In this document: in pieces, positions 18,608 to 28,090 of the stretch | Layout: each line of letters starts with the position of its first letter | Numbering within the stretch: position 1 is the first letter of the stretch | Source of the DNA: CBDFKB01 sp965248715 | Lineage (GTDB): Bacteria; Pseudomonadota; Alphaproteobacteria; Rhizobiales; Rhizobiaceae | Length of the DNA stretch: 64,000 nucleotides | Reading direction: 5' to 3' | Assembly (NCBI GenBank): GCA_965248715.1 | Contig: CBDFKB010000007.1 | Location: 310,001-374,000 of the forward strand | The notes under the pieces: generated by a model | Seen by the model: the letters and a program-made list of their open reading frames with translations, nothing else | What the model was told of the DNA's origin: nothing | The model's database searches: none | Position numbers and translations under genes: made by a program

Positions 18608-19021
18608 CTTGCGTTTGTCACCAAGCGTTGGAATAGCTTCGTTGCGCTATCTGTTTGTTTTGGCGCGTATTCTTATCCGAAAACCGCTACACACTTTTCG
18701 GGAATACGCTCTAGCGCTTGTCACCAAGCGTTGGGCTCGCTCCGTCGCGCTATCTGTTTGTTTATGCGTGTCATTTTTCCCAAAACCGGTACCCACTTTT
18801 GGGTGACACGCACTAGCGCTTGTCACGAAGCGTTGGATACGCTTCGTCGCGCTATCTTTTTGTTTATGCGTGTCATTTTTCCCAAAACCGGTACCCACTT
18901 TTGGGTGACACGCACTAGCGCTTGTCACCAAGCGTTGGATACGCTTCGTCGCGCTATCTTTTTATTTTGGCGCGTATTCTTATCCGAAAACCGCTACACA
19001 CTTTTCGGGAATACGCTCTAG
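18608..19021. repeat. Tandem two-hairpin repeat, block 1 (four units)
   Basis: Four units of about 103 bp in tandem, order type 2, type 1, type 1, type 2. Each unit has a first hairpin (TAGCGC/GCGCTA outer arms, ACGAAGCGT/ACGCTTCGT inner stem in the best copies) and a second one. Type 1 second hairpins lie at 18766-18811 and 18868-18913 (arms GCGTGTCA/TGACACGC, CCCAAAA/TTTTGGG); type 2 at 18665-18709 and 18972-19016 (GCGTATTC/GAATACGC, CCGAAAA/TTTTCGG). It fills the space between trhO and the small gene; open frames across it are artefacts. Confidence 0.92.
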
Positions 19022-19055
19022 CCGAGTTGAATGGCGCGGGCAGCGTTCCGCTTTT

Positions 19056-20045
19056 CTACTTCTTCGCCTGGCCGGCATTGGAGCGTTGGGCATGGGCGGC
19101 CTTGGCCAGGCGCTTTTTGTTGCGAAGCGCTGCCTGATCGGATCCAAGGTGCGGTTCGCTTCGCAGTTTGGCCAATTCAACCTGGCGTTGGCGTTCGGCA
19201 AACCCCTGGCGTTTTTGTGGTTCGATCTGATGGATGCATTTACCGCAGGAAACCCCTAGTTGGTAGTCTTTGTCAGCCAGATCGGCCGTCGATAATGGGC
19301 GTCGGCAGGCATGGCAAAGGGCGTAGCTGCCTTCGACCAGGCCGGGTCCGACCGCGACCCGCTGATCAAACACGAAACATTCGCCGTGCCACGCGCTTTT
19401 GCTTTCCGGCACGGTTTCGAGATATTTTAAGATCCCGCCCTTGAGCTGGAAGACGTCGTTGTAGCCCCGTGCTTTTAACAGCGCGCTTGCCTTTTCGCAG
19501 CGGATGCCGCCGGTGCAAAACATCGCGATCTTACGGCCGGTGAGCTGGTCATGATTGTCTGCCAGCCACCTTGGAAAATCGCCGAACGAGGCGGTCTTCG
19601 GGTCGATGGCATTGGCGAAACTGCCGATCTCGACCTCATAATCATTGCGGGTATCGATCAGCACCACGTCCGGTTGGGTTATAAGAGCGTTCCAGTCAGC
19701 TGGATCGACAAATGTACCAGTTGCTATACTGGGGTCGGCGTCGGCAACGCCCAGGGTAACGATCTCCTTTTTAAGCCGCACCTTCATGCGCAAAAACGGT
19801 GGTGCGGAGGCCTTGGATTGCTTGTGCTCAAGCGGGCCGATAGCGGAATGCCGGCTGATCCAGGCAAGAACCGCGCGCACGCCTTTATCAGTACCGGCGA
19901 TGGTGCCGTTGATGCCCTCATGGGCAAGCAACAGCGACCCCTTCACGTTATTTGCTTGGCAGACCGCAAACAGCGGTTCGCGCAAATCGCCTGGATCATC
20001 AATCGGGGTAAATTTATACAGTGCGGCCACCAGCAACTCAGCCAT
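19056..20045 (-). CDS. trhO: tRNA uridine-34 hydroxylase (rhodanese-type, YceA/TrhO)
   Basis: A 329-residue rhodanese-related protein. An N-terminal domain (FTPIDDPGDLREPLFAVCQ, LLLAHEGINGTIAG) precedes the rhodanese domain with active Cys in MFCTGGIRCEKAS, which is diagnostic for TrhO. A C-terminal Cys4 zinc-ribbon-like part follows (CHACRRPLS, VSCGKCIHQ). The family hydroxylates U34 of certain tRNAs with oxygen, toward 5-hydroxyuridine. Length is normal with a long basic tail. Its 3' end borders repeat block 1. Confidence 0.93.
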   Translation of the reverse strand: MAELLVAALYKFTPIDDPGDLREPLFAVCQANNVKGSLLLAHEGINGTIAGTDKGVRAVLAWISRHSAIGPLEHKQSKASAPPFLRMKVRLKKEIVTLGVADADPSIATGTFVDPADWNALITQPDVVLIDTRNDYEVEIGSFANAIDPKTASFGDFPRWLADNHDQLTGRKIAMFCTGGIRCEKASALLKARGYNDVFQLKGGILKYLETVPESKSAWHGECFVFDQRVAVGPGLVEGSYALCHACRRPLSTADLADKDYQLGVSCGKCIHQIEPQKRQGFAERQRQVELAKLRSEPHLGSDQAALRNKKRLAKAAHAQRSNAGQAKK

Positions 20046-20242
20046 TTATATTTCCCGTTCTTGGAGCCCTTTTTGATGAATTCTGCAAAAGGGGAAAGGA
20101 TTTGTTAATCACAAAGTGCTGGCAATGCCGCACAATGCGCCGGCAGTTAGCGTGCATATACGATTTCTGAACCCAGTTGTGAAATTATTGGTGGCAATGA
20201 TGGCAACCATTTTAATCATAGGCCGTCTCAACGGTGGATACC

Positions 20243-21454
20243 ATGGTCAGCATCGAGATCGCGACAACGTCACAAGAAATTGCCGCGATTGCCGATCAAT
20301 GGCTTGATCTGGAACGAAGAAGCAGCCAAACCGCGATCGCTTTTCAGCGTTATCATTGGTGCACGCATTGGTGGAAAATTTTCGGCGAAACCGAACACTC
20401 TCACAAATTAGCGGTGGGGGCGATCTGGCGCGATGGCCTTTTGGTGGCGGTGGTGCCGATGATGGTGGTCCGCAACTGGTTTGGAGCCGGCGAGGCGCGC
20501 ATGCTCGGCCATCCGCTCGGACAATACGCCAACGCGATTGTCGATCCATCGTTTAGTGTTGCCGAGGCGATGCGACTTACGTTAGCTGAACTGTCAGCCA
20601 CCGGCTTGGCCGATCTCGCCTTGATTGACCAGTTCCCGGCCGCAATTGGTTTCGGTTTTGAAAAGCAGATTATTCAGCCAGATGGGGTGAGTTTTATTCT
20701 CGACCTGACCGAATTTGCAGATTTTGCTGCTTACGAACAATCGCTCAGCCGCAATTCTCGTAAAGGCCTCAGGCGCAAGGCTAACAAACTTGGCACCGAA
20801 GGCATGGTCGAATTCGAACTGATGGCGACCAAAAATCTCCACTACCCCCACCTTGTTGACGCCATGCTTGGATGGAAACGTGAGGCATTGGAGGCCTCCG
20901 GCCGGGTCGGGCGCAATGTGTTCAGCGACCAGTTCCACACATTTCTGGCCAGCCTACCCGATGGCAGCCAAGCGGGTGGGCTGGAGCCGGTCTGCCATGT
21001 CATGCGGCTTGATGCGGTGCCGATCGCCGGCCAGGTGATGTTTCGCGACGGCAATGGATTGATCGGCTATTTTTCCGCCTATGATCCACTTTTCGCAAGC
21101 TTTTCGCCGGGCCGGCTCGAGCTGCATCGCCTGATCGAGTGGATGTTTGACAATGGTCTCGACAGCTACGATTTTCTTGCCAATTCAGAAACCTATAAGG
21201 TCAGCCTAGCCAACCGGCAGGTTGCGCTGGCGGAATGCCGGCTGCCCATGACCTGGCGTGGCCGGCTGGCATCGCAAGTGCCGCTATCGTCGCTGAAGGT
21301 GCATCTTAAGATAATTCTTTCCTGGCTTCCGGCCCCGGCGCGGCGGGTCACCGCATCAATCGCGCGGGAGTTTTACGTCAGCACTACCAATCGCAGCCGG
21401 CACGGCCAAACCACGGTTGCCGCCACCCGGCTGTTTGAACAGCGCCGTCCCTAG
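20243..21454 (+). CDS. CelD/BcsL-type GNAT-fold acyltransferase (BioF2-like)
   Basis: A 403-residue protein with a two-lobed GNAT fold of the CelD type, linked in other bacteria to cellulose or polysaccharide acylation. Seen: an N-terminal half with WDLERRSS-like helices and YHWCTHWW, the segment SRNSRKGLRRKANKLG typical of the second lobe, and GLIGYFSAYDPLFASFSPGRLELH near the acyl-CoA site. ATG 20243 follows GGTGGA; an in-frame GTG lies at 20234. No polysaccharide genes are beside it, so the acceptor is unknown. Its stop abuts repeat block 2. Confidence 0.78.
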   Translation: MVSIEIATTSQEIAAIADQWLDLERRSSQTAIAFQRYHWCTHWWKIFGETEHSHKLAVGAIWRDGLLVAVVPMMVVRNWFGAGEARMLGHPLGQYANAIVDPSFSVAEAMRLTLAELSATGLADLALIDQFPAAIGFGFEKQIIQPDGVSFILDLTEFADFAAYEQSLSRNSRKGLRRKANKLGTEGMVEFELMATKNLHYPHLVDAMLGWKREALEASGRVGRNVFSDQFHTFLASLPDGSQAGGLEPVCHVMRLDAVPIAGQVMFRDGNGLIGYFSAYDPLFASFSPGRLELHRLIEWMFDNGLDSYDFLANSETYKVSLANRQVALAECRLPMTWRGRLASQVPLSSLKVHLKIILSWLPAPARRVTASIAREFYVSTTNRSRHGQTTVAATRLFEQRRP

Positions 21455-21590
21455 GCCGTGTCACCCAAAAGTGGGTACCGGTTTTGGGAAAAATGACACG
21501 CACTAGAGCGTATTCCCGAAAAGTGTGTAGCGGTTTTTGGATAAGAATACGCGACAAAACAAACAGATAGCGCGGCGAAGTTATTCCACC
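21455..21590. repeat. Two-hairpin repeat, block 2 (reverse orientation)
   Basis: One type 1 hairpin (about 21456-21501) and one type 2 hairpin (21508-21552), both inverted relative to block 1, followed by a partial first-hairpin arm (GATAGCGCGGCGAAG). It sits between the convergent 3' ends of the GNAT-like gene and the TRAP permease gene, where a bidirectional terminator would be. Confidence 0.88.
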
Positions 21591-21633
21591 ACACCAGGGT
21601 CTGCAGACAATTATGGTTGCAGTGCCCCTTTGA

Positions 21634-24030
21634 TCAAGCTGGTGCCGCTTGCTTTTTTGGTGCCCGAGGTGGCAATCGCTGACCCTGCCACAAATAGACG
21701 CCAAGCAGCAGCAATACCCCTGGGATATAGTACCAATATTTGCTCATCCGCGGTTTTACCGTACTGGCCTCGATGATGGTCATTGCATTGGCTAACCCAG
21801 CCTTGGCACCGGCACCATTAAATTCGCGCAACGTAACCTGTATGCCGCCCTCGTGCAGGAACGATGGGTTGGCGGCAACACCAAGCGTCTGCCAGGATAA
21901 TGGCGCTCCTTCCACCATGTCGCGGGTAAGCGAAATCGTCGCCTCCTCGTCGAGCACGTTGACGGTGCGGATGTTGACAATAGGCGCTTCGATACCGGCT
22001 TCGAATTGCTCCAACGTCACCGGTTCACGCTCCTCCGGCGTAATCCAGTTTTGCAGCATACCCGGCCTGAACAGGATTGCGGTCGCGGCAATCAACAACA
22101 CAAACTCGATGATGTTTAGGCGGACCCGCATATAACCCTGGGTTAAGGCGGTAAAAGCCAGCACCGCGAGCAGGCTCATGACGAATACCAAAACCCCTTG
22201 CTGGATGGTCTCGACACCGATCAATAGCAATTCACTGTTAAACAGGAATACGAATGGCAAGATGGCGGTACGCGAAGAATACCAGAACGCTTGGAACCCG
22301 GTCTTGATCGGGTCGGCTCGCGATATACTGGCGGCGGCAAATGCCGCTAACCCCACTGGAGGCGTAACATCGGCCATCAAGCCGAAATAAAAGCAGAACA
22401 GATGGATGGCAACCAGCGGGAAATCAAACCCGGCCTGGCGCCCGAGCGATGCAACAATGCCAACCATTAATGTCGACACGATCAAATAGTTGGCCGTAGT
22501 CGGCAGGCCCATGCCCAAAATGATCGACAACACTGCAGTCGCGATCAGGATCGGGAATATGTTTTCACCGGCAATCGCCGACAGGATTTCCTGCAGCGCG
22601 TTGGAAAGACCGCTGGAACCGATCGAACCCATCACCAACCCAGCCGCAGCTACCGCGATCGAGACCGAGATCATGTTCTTGGCGCCGGCCAACAACCCTT
22701 GCCAGATCACACCACCGGTTTGGCGCACGCTGGTGAGGATCGCATTGCCTTCGCCCGAGCTCGCGGCGGCCATCAGCCGTTCGGTGAAAAACACCACGAA
22801 CAGGGTCAAGATACAATAAAACGCCGCTCGGTCCGGTGAATTTAGCAGCACCACCAAACTGTAGATCAAAACCACAATCGGGATCAGATAATGCCAGCCG
22901 CGCTTAAACACGGTCCAGGCCCGCTCGACCCGTTCGGCTGGGGTTAGATCGAGTTTCACCGCTTCCAGATGCACGATATAGAACAGAGCGATATAGGAGA
23001 TGATGGCAGGGATGAAGGCGTGCTTGACTACCTCAAAATAAGAAATGCCGAGGATTTCCGCCATCACGAACGCGGCTGCGCCCATGATCGGCGGCATCAA
23101 TTGGCCATTGACTGAAGACGCCACTTCAATCGCGCCGGCCTTGACCGCCGGATAGCCGTTTTGCCGCATGATCGGAATGGTGAAGGTGCCGGTGGTGACC
23201 GTATTGGCAATTGACGAACCGGAAATCATACCGGTCATGCCGGATGCCAGCACCGCCGATTTAGCCGGCCCGCCACGCAAATGGCCGACACAGGCAAAAG
23301 CAATGTCGATGAACCATTTGCCGGCACCGCCTTTGTCAAGCAGGGCGCCAAACAGCACGAACAAAAAGATGGTTTTGACCGAAACGCCGATCGGGATACC
23401 GAAAATGCCTTCCTGGCCGAACCACTGCGCGGTCACAAACCGGGTGTAACTCATCCGCGACAGCGCAAACGGGTCGGGCAAATATTGGTTGTAGAGTGAA
23501 TAGGCGATGAATATTGCGCCAATGATCGCCAGCGGCAACCCGACCGCGCGTCTTGCCGCTTCCAGCACGATGAGGATCGCTACCCAGCCGAGAATGAATT
23601 CAAACGGTATTGAACCAAGGCCAAGGAAATTCATCGGCCGTGTGGTGCCGGCAGTGCCGATGATCTCGGCGAAATAGACCGCCTGCCACACGCAGGCGAG
23701 CACCGCCAGAGCGGCGATAATATAATCATACCAAGGCACTTTGCGGGCGCCGGCAGCGGTCTTGCCACCAGCAAACATTAGAAAGCAAAGCGTCGCGCCG
23801 AAACCGAGATGAGCGGCGCGGGCATAGATGTCGTTGATGATGCCAAACCCGATATATCCAGATATTATCGGACCAAGCCCGGAAGCAAGGTAAAGCTGGA
23901 ACAAGGACCAGGAAGCAAGCAGCAGCACCGATATTTTGTGCGCGTGTCCCGCTAAGCGGATTTCGCCGGTTTCGCGCGCAAGCGCATCTTCGACATCGGA
24001 AACAACTGTTTCCGTTTGAACGTCCGACAT
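21634..24030 (-). CDS. TRAP transporter fused 4TM/12TM permease (TAXI type)
   Basis: A 798-residue inner-membrane protein: the fused small and large membrane subunits of a TAXI-TRAP importer, driven by an ion gradient. An N-terminal four-helix part (about 25-180) is followed by a 12-helix DctM-like part with signatures GIPIGVSVKTIFLFVLFG, MTGMISGSSIANTVTTG, QLMPPIMGAAAFVMAEIL and LGMGLPTTANYLIVSTLM. A soluble-looking segment at about 660-760 is followed by a last helix. The start follows a GGGGAGG box. It lies downstream of its binding-protein gene, with a hairpin between them. Substrate unknown; TAXI systems often carry carboxylates such as glutamate or 2-oxoglutarate. Confidence 0.94.
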   Translation of the reverse strand: MSDVQTETVVSDVEDALARETGEIRLAGHAHKISVLLLASWSLFQLYLASGLGPIISGYIGFGIINDIYARAAHLGFGATLCFLMFAGGKTAAGARKVPWYDYIIAALAVLACVWQAVYFAEIIGTAGTTRPMNFLGLGSIPFEFILGWVAILIVLEAARRAVGLPLAIIGAIFIAYSLYNQYLPDPFALSRMSYTRFVTAQWFGQEGIFGIPIGVSVKTIFLFVLFGALLDKGGAGKWFIDIAFACVGHLRGGPAKSAVLASGMTGMISGSSIANTVTTGTFTIPIMRQNGYPAVKAGAIEVASSVNGQLMPPIMGAAAFVMAEILGISYFEVVKHAFIPAIISYIALFYIVHLEAVKLDLTPAERVERAWTVFKRGWHYLIPIVVLIYSLVVLLNSPDRAAFYCILTLFVVFFTERLMAAASSGEGNAILTSVRQTGGVIWQGLLAGAKNMISVSIAVAAAGLVMGSIGSSGLSNALQEILSAIAGENIFPILIATAVLSIILGMGLPTTANYLIVSTLMVGIVASLGRQAGFDFPLVAIHLFCFYFGLMADVTPPVGLAAFAAASISRADPIKTGFQAFWYSSRTAILPFVFLFNSELLLIGVETIQQGVLVFVMSLLAVLAFTALTQGYMRVRLNIIEFVLLIAATAILFRPGMLQNWITPEEREPVTLEQFEAGIEAPIVNIRTVNVLDEEATISLTRDMVEGAPLSWQTLGVAANPSFLHEGGIQVTLREFNGAGAKAGLANAMTIIEASTVKPRMSKYWYYIPGVLLLLGVYLWQGQRLPPRAPKKQAAPA

Positions 24031-24122
24031 CCTAGCCTCCCCGCATAGGTGGTCCGCGACCGTGTATCTTCAATCGGATGATGGCTGATTGAAGGGTCTT
24101 GGAATTCAACCGCCGAAAATGA

Positions 24123-24149
24123 CGTCACCGGGCTGCCCACCCGGTGACG
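24123..24149 (-). promoter_or_regulatory. Intercistronic hairpin between TAXI binding protein and permease
   Basis: A perfect 10-bp stem, CGTCACCGGG/CCCGGTGACG, loop of 7, in the 154-bp gap between the two TRAP genes. On the minus strand it is followed by TCATTTT. It may act as a partial terminator or 3'-end stabiliser that lets the binding protein be made in excess of the permease. Confidence 0.6.
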
Positions 24150-24184
24150 CTATTATTGACCGCGCCAAGAAAGGCGCAATCTGC

Positions 24185-25168
24185 TTACATCCAGCCCTGC
24201 TCTTTGAAAAACTTCATCGCGCCGGGGTGGAAATCGGCGGAAATGCCGTTCGTGGTCATGCTTTGCGGGGTCAGATTGGTAAACGCCGGGTGCAGTGACT
24301 TGAAGGCGTCGAAGTTTTCGAACACCGCACGGACAACCTCGTAGACCATTTCGTCGGAAACGTCGGCCGAGGTCACGAATGTCGCCATTACGCCAAACGT
24401 GGTGACGTCGGCTGTAGTGGTCGAATAGGTTCCAGCCGGAATGGTGGCGAATGCATAGAACGGATTGTCAGCAACCAGACCTTGCACCGCATCATTGTTG
24501 AGGTTGATGATCGATGCACCGCAGCCGTCGGCCGCCTGGGCAACGCCGGCATTCGGTACGCCAACGGTGTAGCCATAGGCATCAACATCGCCATTGCACA
24601 GAGCGCTCGACTGCTCCGATGAGGTAAATTCGGTCGCAGCCGAAAAATAGTCCATGCCAACGCCATTGGCGGCCAGCAACACTTCAAACGTGCCACGTTG
24701 GCCTGAGCCTTCATTGCCCACATTGACCCGTTTACCAGCCAGATCGTCCCAGTTCGCGACACCGCTGTCCCGGCCAGCCAAAATCTGAAATGGCTCGGGA
24801 TGTACGGAAAATACCGCGCGCAATTTGTCAATTTTGTTGCCTTCGAATTTCGAAGTGCCGTTGACCGCATGATATTGCCAGTCAGACTGGGCAACACCGA
24901 ATTGCAGTTCGCCGGCGGCAATGTTGGTGATGTTGTAGACCGAGCCGGCGGTCGATGGGGCCGAGCAACGATAACCGTGCTTGCGACCTTTTGAACGGCC
25001 TTCGGCGGCTTCGCGGTGGATCATTTGGCAAACCGCGTTTCCGACCTGGAAATAGACCCCGGTCGGGCCCCCGGTACCTATGGTGATGAATTCAGCGGCT
25101 TGGGCCAGTACTGGCGCGCCCGCAATGGTTGCAACAAACGCCGAAGCGGCGATTAATCGTCTCATCAT
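24185..25168 (-). CDS. TAXI-family TRAP transporter solute-binding protein
   Basis: A 327-residue periplasmic binding protein. Sec signal MMRRLIAASAFVATIAGAPVLAQA with likely cleavage after AQA, then the TAXI hallmark FITIGTGGPTGVYFQVG. Further family motifs are NITNIAAGELQFGVAQSDW, GKRVNVGNEGSGQRGTFE and the C-terminal PGAMKFFKEQGW. A strong GGGAGGG box precedes ATGATG, so I start at 25168 rather than the upstream frame opening. A divergent promoter region separates it from the kinase / BKACE operon. Confidence 0.94.
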   Translation of the reverse strand: MMRRLIAASAFVATIAGAPVLAQAAEFITIGTGGPTGVYFQVGNAVCQMIHREAAEGRSKGRKHGYRCSAPSTAGSVYNITNIAAGELQFGVAQSDWQYHAVNGTSKFEGNKIDKLRAVFSVHPEPFQILAGRDSGVANWDDLAGKRVNVGNEGSGQRGTFEVLLAANGVGMDYFSAATEFTSSEQSSALCNGDVDAYGYTVGVPNAGVAQAADGCGASIINLNNDAVQGLVADNPFYAFATIPAGTYSTTTADVTTFGVMATFVTSADVSDEMVYEVVRAVFENFDAFKSLHPAFTNLTPQSMTTNGISADFHPGAMKFFKEQGWM

Positions 25169-25361
25169 ATCCCTCCCTAGAATATCGTGAATGTTTTTTG
25201 TTGTATGGACATCGAAAGTAGACCTTATTGTCATTTTTTGTCAACGACATCAACAGTTTGTTGGGTCGCCGGAGAAACCGGCTATTGCCCGCAGATACCA
25301 CCCATGCCATTGATTTTATTGGTTAACATCAACTTACTTAGTGGCTGGTATGTAAAGAATT

Positions 25362-26324
25362 GTGCGCATTAAAGGTGAAGTAGAACAGGTGAACAATACC
25401 GGCACCATTGCAGTTTTGGGAATTTTCGTCGCCGATGCGGTCTATCGGGCGCCTGCGATCCCGCAAATCGGCGAAACCAGGATCGGCAGCGGATTTGCGC
25501 TCGGCCCCGGGGGCAAGGGCTCCAACCAGGCAGTAGCTGCCGGCAGATTAGGGGCAAATGTGAGGTTTTTGTCCCGGCTCGGCAAAGATGCCTACGGCGA
25601 AATGGCGCTTGCTACCTGGCAACAGGCCAAGGTGGAACCGGAAATCGTGTACGACATGGAAAACGGCACCGGAGCGGCGGGAATTTTCGTCGACCAGAAC
25701 ACCGGGGATAATGCAATTGTCGTCTATCCTGGCGCGGCAGCAGCGATCAGCGTCGACGACATGGAACAATGGCGCCATGTGATCGCCGAAAGTGCGGTGT
25801 TTGTTACCCAGTTGGAACAACCTTTGGCGGCAGCGGTGCACGGTCTCAAAATCGCCCGCGAAGCAGGTACGCGGACCATTCTTAATCCGGCGCCGGCAAT
25901 GGCACTTGACGATGAAATTGTCGCGCTTTGCGATTTTATTACCCCGAACGAAACCGAAGCGGCGCAATTGACCGGGATAAAGGTGACCGGTGTTGGGGAC
26001 GCGGCATTGGCCGCCCGCAGCCTTATCAACAAGGGCGCCGGCGCCGCAATTATTACCCTTGGAGGCGAAGGGGTATTGTATCATGACCGGCACAGCGAGA
26101 CCCACTTTCCCGCCGTAAGCGCCGGTCCGGTGGTCGATACTACTGGGGCCGGGGACGCCTTTAATGGAGCGTTCGCTGCCGCCCTTGCTAGCGCAATGGC
26201 CAGCGACGAAGCGATCCGGTTTGCCATAGTCGCGGCCGGAATTTCGGTGACTAGACACGGCGCAGCGGCGTCGATGCCGTCAAAGTCGGAAGTCGAAACA
26301 GCGTTGGCTGCTTGCCAAACCTAA
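25362..26324 (+). CDS. Ribokinase-like PfkB-family carbohydrate kinase
   Basis: About 315 residues. PfkB signatures: LGPGGKGSNQAVAAGRLGANV early and DTTGAGDAFNGAFAAALA near the C-terminus, which carries the catalytic Asp and anion hole. Ribokinase-like spacing and the FVTQLEQPLAAAV segment fit RbsK, but the sugar is not known. Start is either GTG 25362 or GTG 25389; the latter begins nearer the family N-terminus (NNTGTIAVLG). It is followed 15 bases later by the BKACE gene, and lies divergent from the TAXI-TRAP genes. Confidence 0.87.
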   Translation: MRIKGEVEQVNNTGTIAVLGIFVADAVYRAPAIPQIGETRIGSGFALGPGGKGSNQAVAAGRLGANVRFLSRLGKDAYGEMALATWQQAKVEPEIVYDMENGTGAAGIFVDQNTGDNAIVVYPGAAAAISVDDMEQWRHVIAESAVFVTQLEQPLAAAVHGLKIAREAGTRTILNPAPAMALDDEIVALCDFITPNETEAAQLTGIKVTGVGDAALAARSLINKGAGAAIITLGGEGVLYHDRHSETHFPAVSAGPVVDTTGAGDAFNGAFAAALASAMASDEAIRFAIVAAGISVTRHGAAASMPSKSEVETALAACQT

Positions 26325-26339
26325 GGGGAGCGAACTGCG

Positions 26340-27149
26340 GTGGCTATAATTCCCCTGCCCAAGCTGATGGTGGCGCCGAACGGCGCCAGGCGCGGCAAGA
26401 GCGATCACCTGCGCCTGCCGGTCACCATTTCCGAAACCGTTGAAACCGCGATCGCCTGTCAAAAGGCCGGCGCCGACGGTATCCACGCCCATGTACGCGA
26501 TGCCAACGGCACCCATGTGCTCGACGCCGGCCTGTATGTGGAATTGATGGCGGAACTCAAAACCAAAGCGCCGGAACTGGCGGTGCAGATCACCACCGAG
26601 GCAGTTGGCCGCTACACTCCAGCCGAGCAGCGCGAGTTGGTCCATAAAATAATGCCAAAATTGGTCTCGGTCGCGCTTGGCGAACAATTACCCAATGACA
26701 GCGAACGACCGGCGGCGACAGATTTTTATCATTTCGCCCGTGGGGCGGAGATCGCGGTTCAACACATTTTGTACCGTGCCGAGGAACTCGAGCACCTAAC
26801 CAAGCTTATCGACGACGGCGTGGTTCCGGCCAACGATCTGCAGGTTCTGTTTGTGCTCGGCCGTTACACCCAAGGACAAAACAGTGAACCAGGCCTTTTG
26901 GCACCGTTTCTGCAAATGTTGGAACAATGCAATATCACCGCCGACTGGGCGGTGTGCGCGTTCGGGCACGGTGAAACTGCTTGCCTGGTCGAAGCGGCAG
27001 GTAAGGGCGGCAAGGTAAGGGTCGGGTTTGAAAATTCGCTATTGCGCGACGATGGCACCGTGGCGCGCGACAATGCTGAACGGGTGACGGCGGTGCGAGA
27101 GGCGATCAGTGCCGTACCGCCTGAACCGCATTTATCAAAAGCACGCTAG
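26340..27149 (+). CDS. BKACE-family beta-keto acid cleavage enzyme (3-keto-5-aminohexanoate cleavage type)
   Basis: A 269-residue member of the DUF849/BKACE family: zinc-dependent condensation of a beta-keto acid with acetyl-CoA to give acetoacetate and a new acyl-CoA. The zinc His pair is at residues 49 and 51 (DGIHAHVRD), and the C-terminal KVRVGFENSLLRDDG follows the family pattern with the zinc Glu. GTG start at 26340 with a good GGGGAG box. The keto acid cannot be told; pairing with a PfkB kinase and next to TAXI-TRAP suggests a small catabolic unit. Confidence 0.85.
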   Translation: MAIIPLPKLMVAPNGARRGKSDHLRLPVTISETVETAIACQKAGADGIHAHVRDANGTHVLDAGLYVELMAELKTKAPELAVQITTEAVGRYTPAEQRELVHKIMPKLVSVALGEQLPNDSERPAATDFYHFARGAEIAVQHILYRAEELEHLTKLIDDGVVPANDLQVLFVLGRYTQGQNSEPGLLAPFLQMLEQCNITADWAVCAFGHGETACLVEAAGKGGKVRVGFENSLLRDDGTVARDNAERVTAVREAISAVPPEPHLSKAR

Positions 27150-27525
27150 TTTGTGCGCACGACTCATTGCTTGCGGCCCGCAAGATTGGCATTCTGCAAC
27201 GCAAAATGCTCGATCGGGTTGATGGTTTGTGCGTGTAACGATTTGCAGGTAATGCCTATAGATTGCATGTATAATGTCAATTTTCCGTACACAGTACCGC
27301 ATTATCTAACTGTCTTAATGACTTTTTCTTATCTGAAAAATAGAATAATCATAGATAAATCAGTTGTTTAAACTTTTCTCAATTGCGGAATTAGTGATTT
27401 TTACGGGTTGTCGTTCCTCAAGCTGGGCGAACTTGCCGCATCTTTGGGTGTTTGTATCTTGCGAAATTGTAGGCTAATTTATTCGCGCTGATCTTGTTTG
27501 GACGCAGTTTCTGCGATGAGATCAG
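27150..27525. other. AT-rich intergenic stretch, left edge of accessory island
   Basis: 376 bp without a supportable gene. Composition turns clearly AT-rich around 27250-27400, unlike the gene-dense DNA before it. No attachment site or inverted end was found. Confidence 0.45.
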
Positions 27526-27888
27526 TTGTTTTTTTGGGTAAAATGTTTCGATTCGGCACGGGGCTTGCTGGTGGGTGGGGACTTACGAAGTTACAAAGCT
27601 ACCGATCTAATCGGTTGTCTGCAGGTGAAAATGGCGCGCCATGGCTTGAATTTGTCAGTCAGGCAGTTAGCCGAACTCGCCAATTTAAACAAGGCTACGA
27701 TTGTACGGATCGAGGCCGGTTTGAGTGTGCGAGATTCTACGCTTAGAGCGGTGGGCTTAGCCCTGGAGGCGGCTGGCGCAGAATTTTCCGGTCACAAAAA
27801 ACATGGACGTGTGGCGGTGAGCATTCCTGACCAACAGCAACCAAAGAGCCTGGGCCCGTGTACGGCGGAGTTTCAATCCACCGAATAA
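27526..27888 (+). CDS. Small XRE-family helix-turn-helix protein
   Basis: Up to 120 residues, with a Cro/C1-type helix-turn-helix at about 45-92: LSVRQLAELANLNKATIVRIEAG, then RDSTLRAVGLALEAAGAEF. This compact type is common as a lone regulator in alphaproteobacteria. The start is uncertain: the first 30 residues (MFFWVKCFDSARG) look non-coding, and a later start near MARHGLN (27631) may be the real one. It opens the accessory island. Target unknown. Confidence 0.65.
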   Translation: MFFWVKCFDSARGLLVGGDLRSYKATDLIGCLQVKMARHGLNLSVRQLAELANLNKATIVRIEAGLSVRDSTLRAVGLALEAAGAEFSGHKKHGRVAVSIPDQQQPKSLGPCTAEFQSTE

Positions 27889-28090
27889 TCAGATATCGCC
27901 CGGCCCGATCGGCGGAACTAGAAGATATCTGATCAACCCGACAGGACTGTGCTGGCCGCTCAGTAACTGTTGAGGCTCCACGATGCTTGCAATCGCTGAT
28001 ATGAGAACGCCGGTGGAATACTGCACCACGTAGCGGCGAGATTGTCTTGTCGCAAATGGCTGATTAGCCCATCCTGTTAGGCTCTTCGTT

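Noticed and set aside
18608..19021. CRISPR array
   Set aside because: Whole ~103-bp units repeat with no variable spacers of constant length and no cas genes in the window.
18599..19137. Open frames running through repeat block 1, up to 140 codons, with repeated FPKTGTHFW-like peptides.
   Set aside because: They are simply translations of the two-hairpin repeat; same peptides appear in blocks 3 and 4 and no ribosome site or codon bias supports them.
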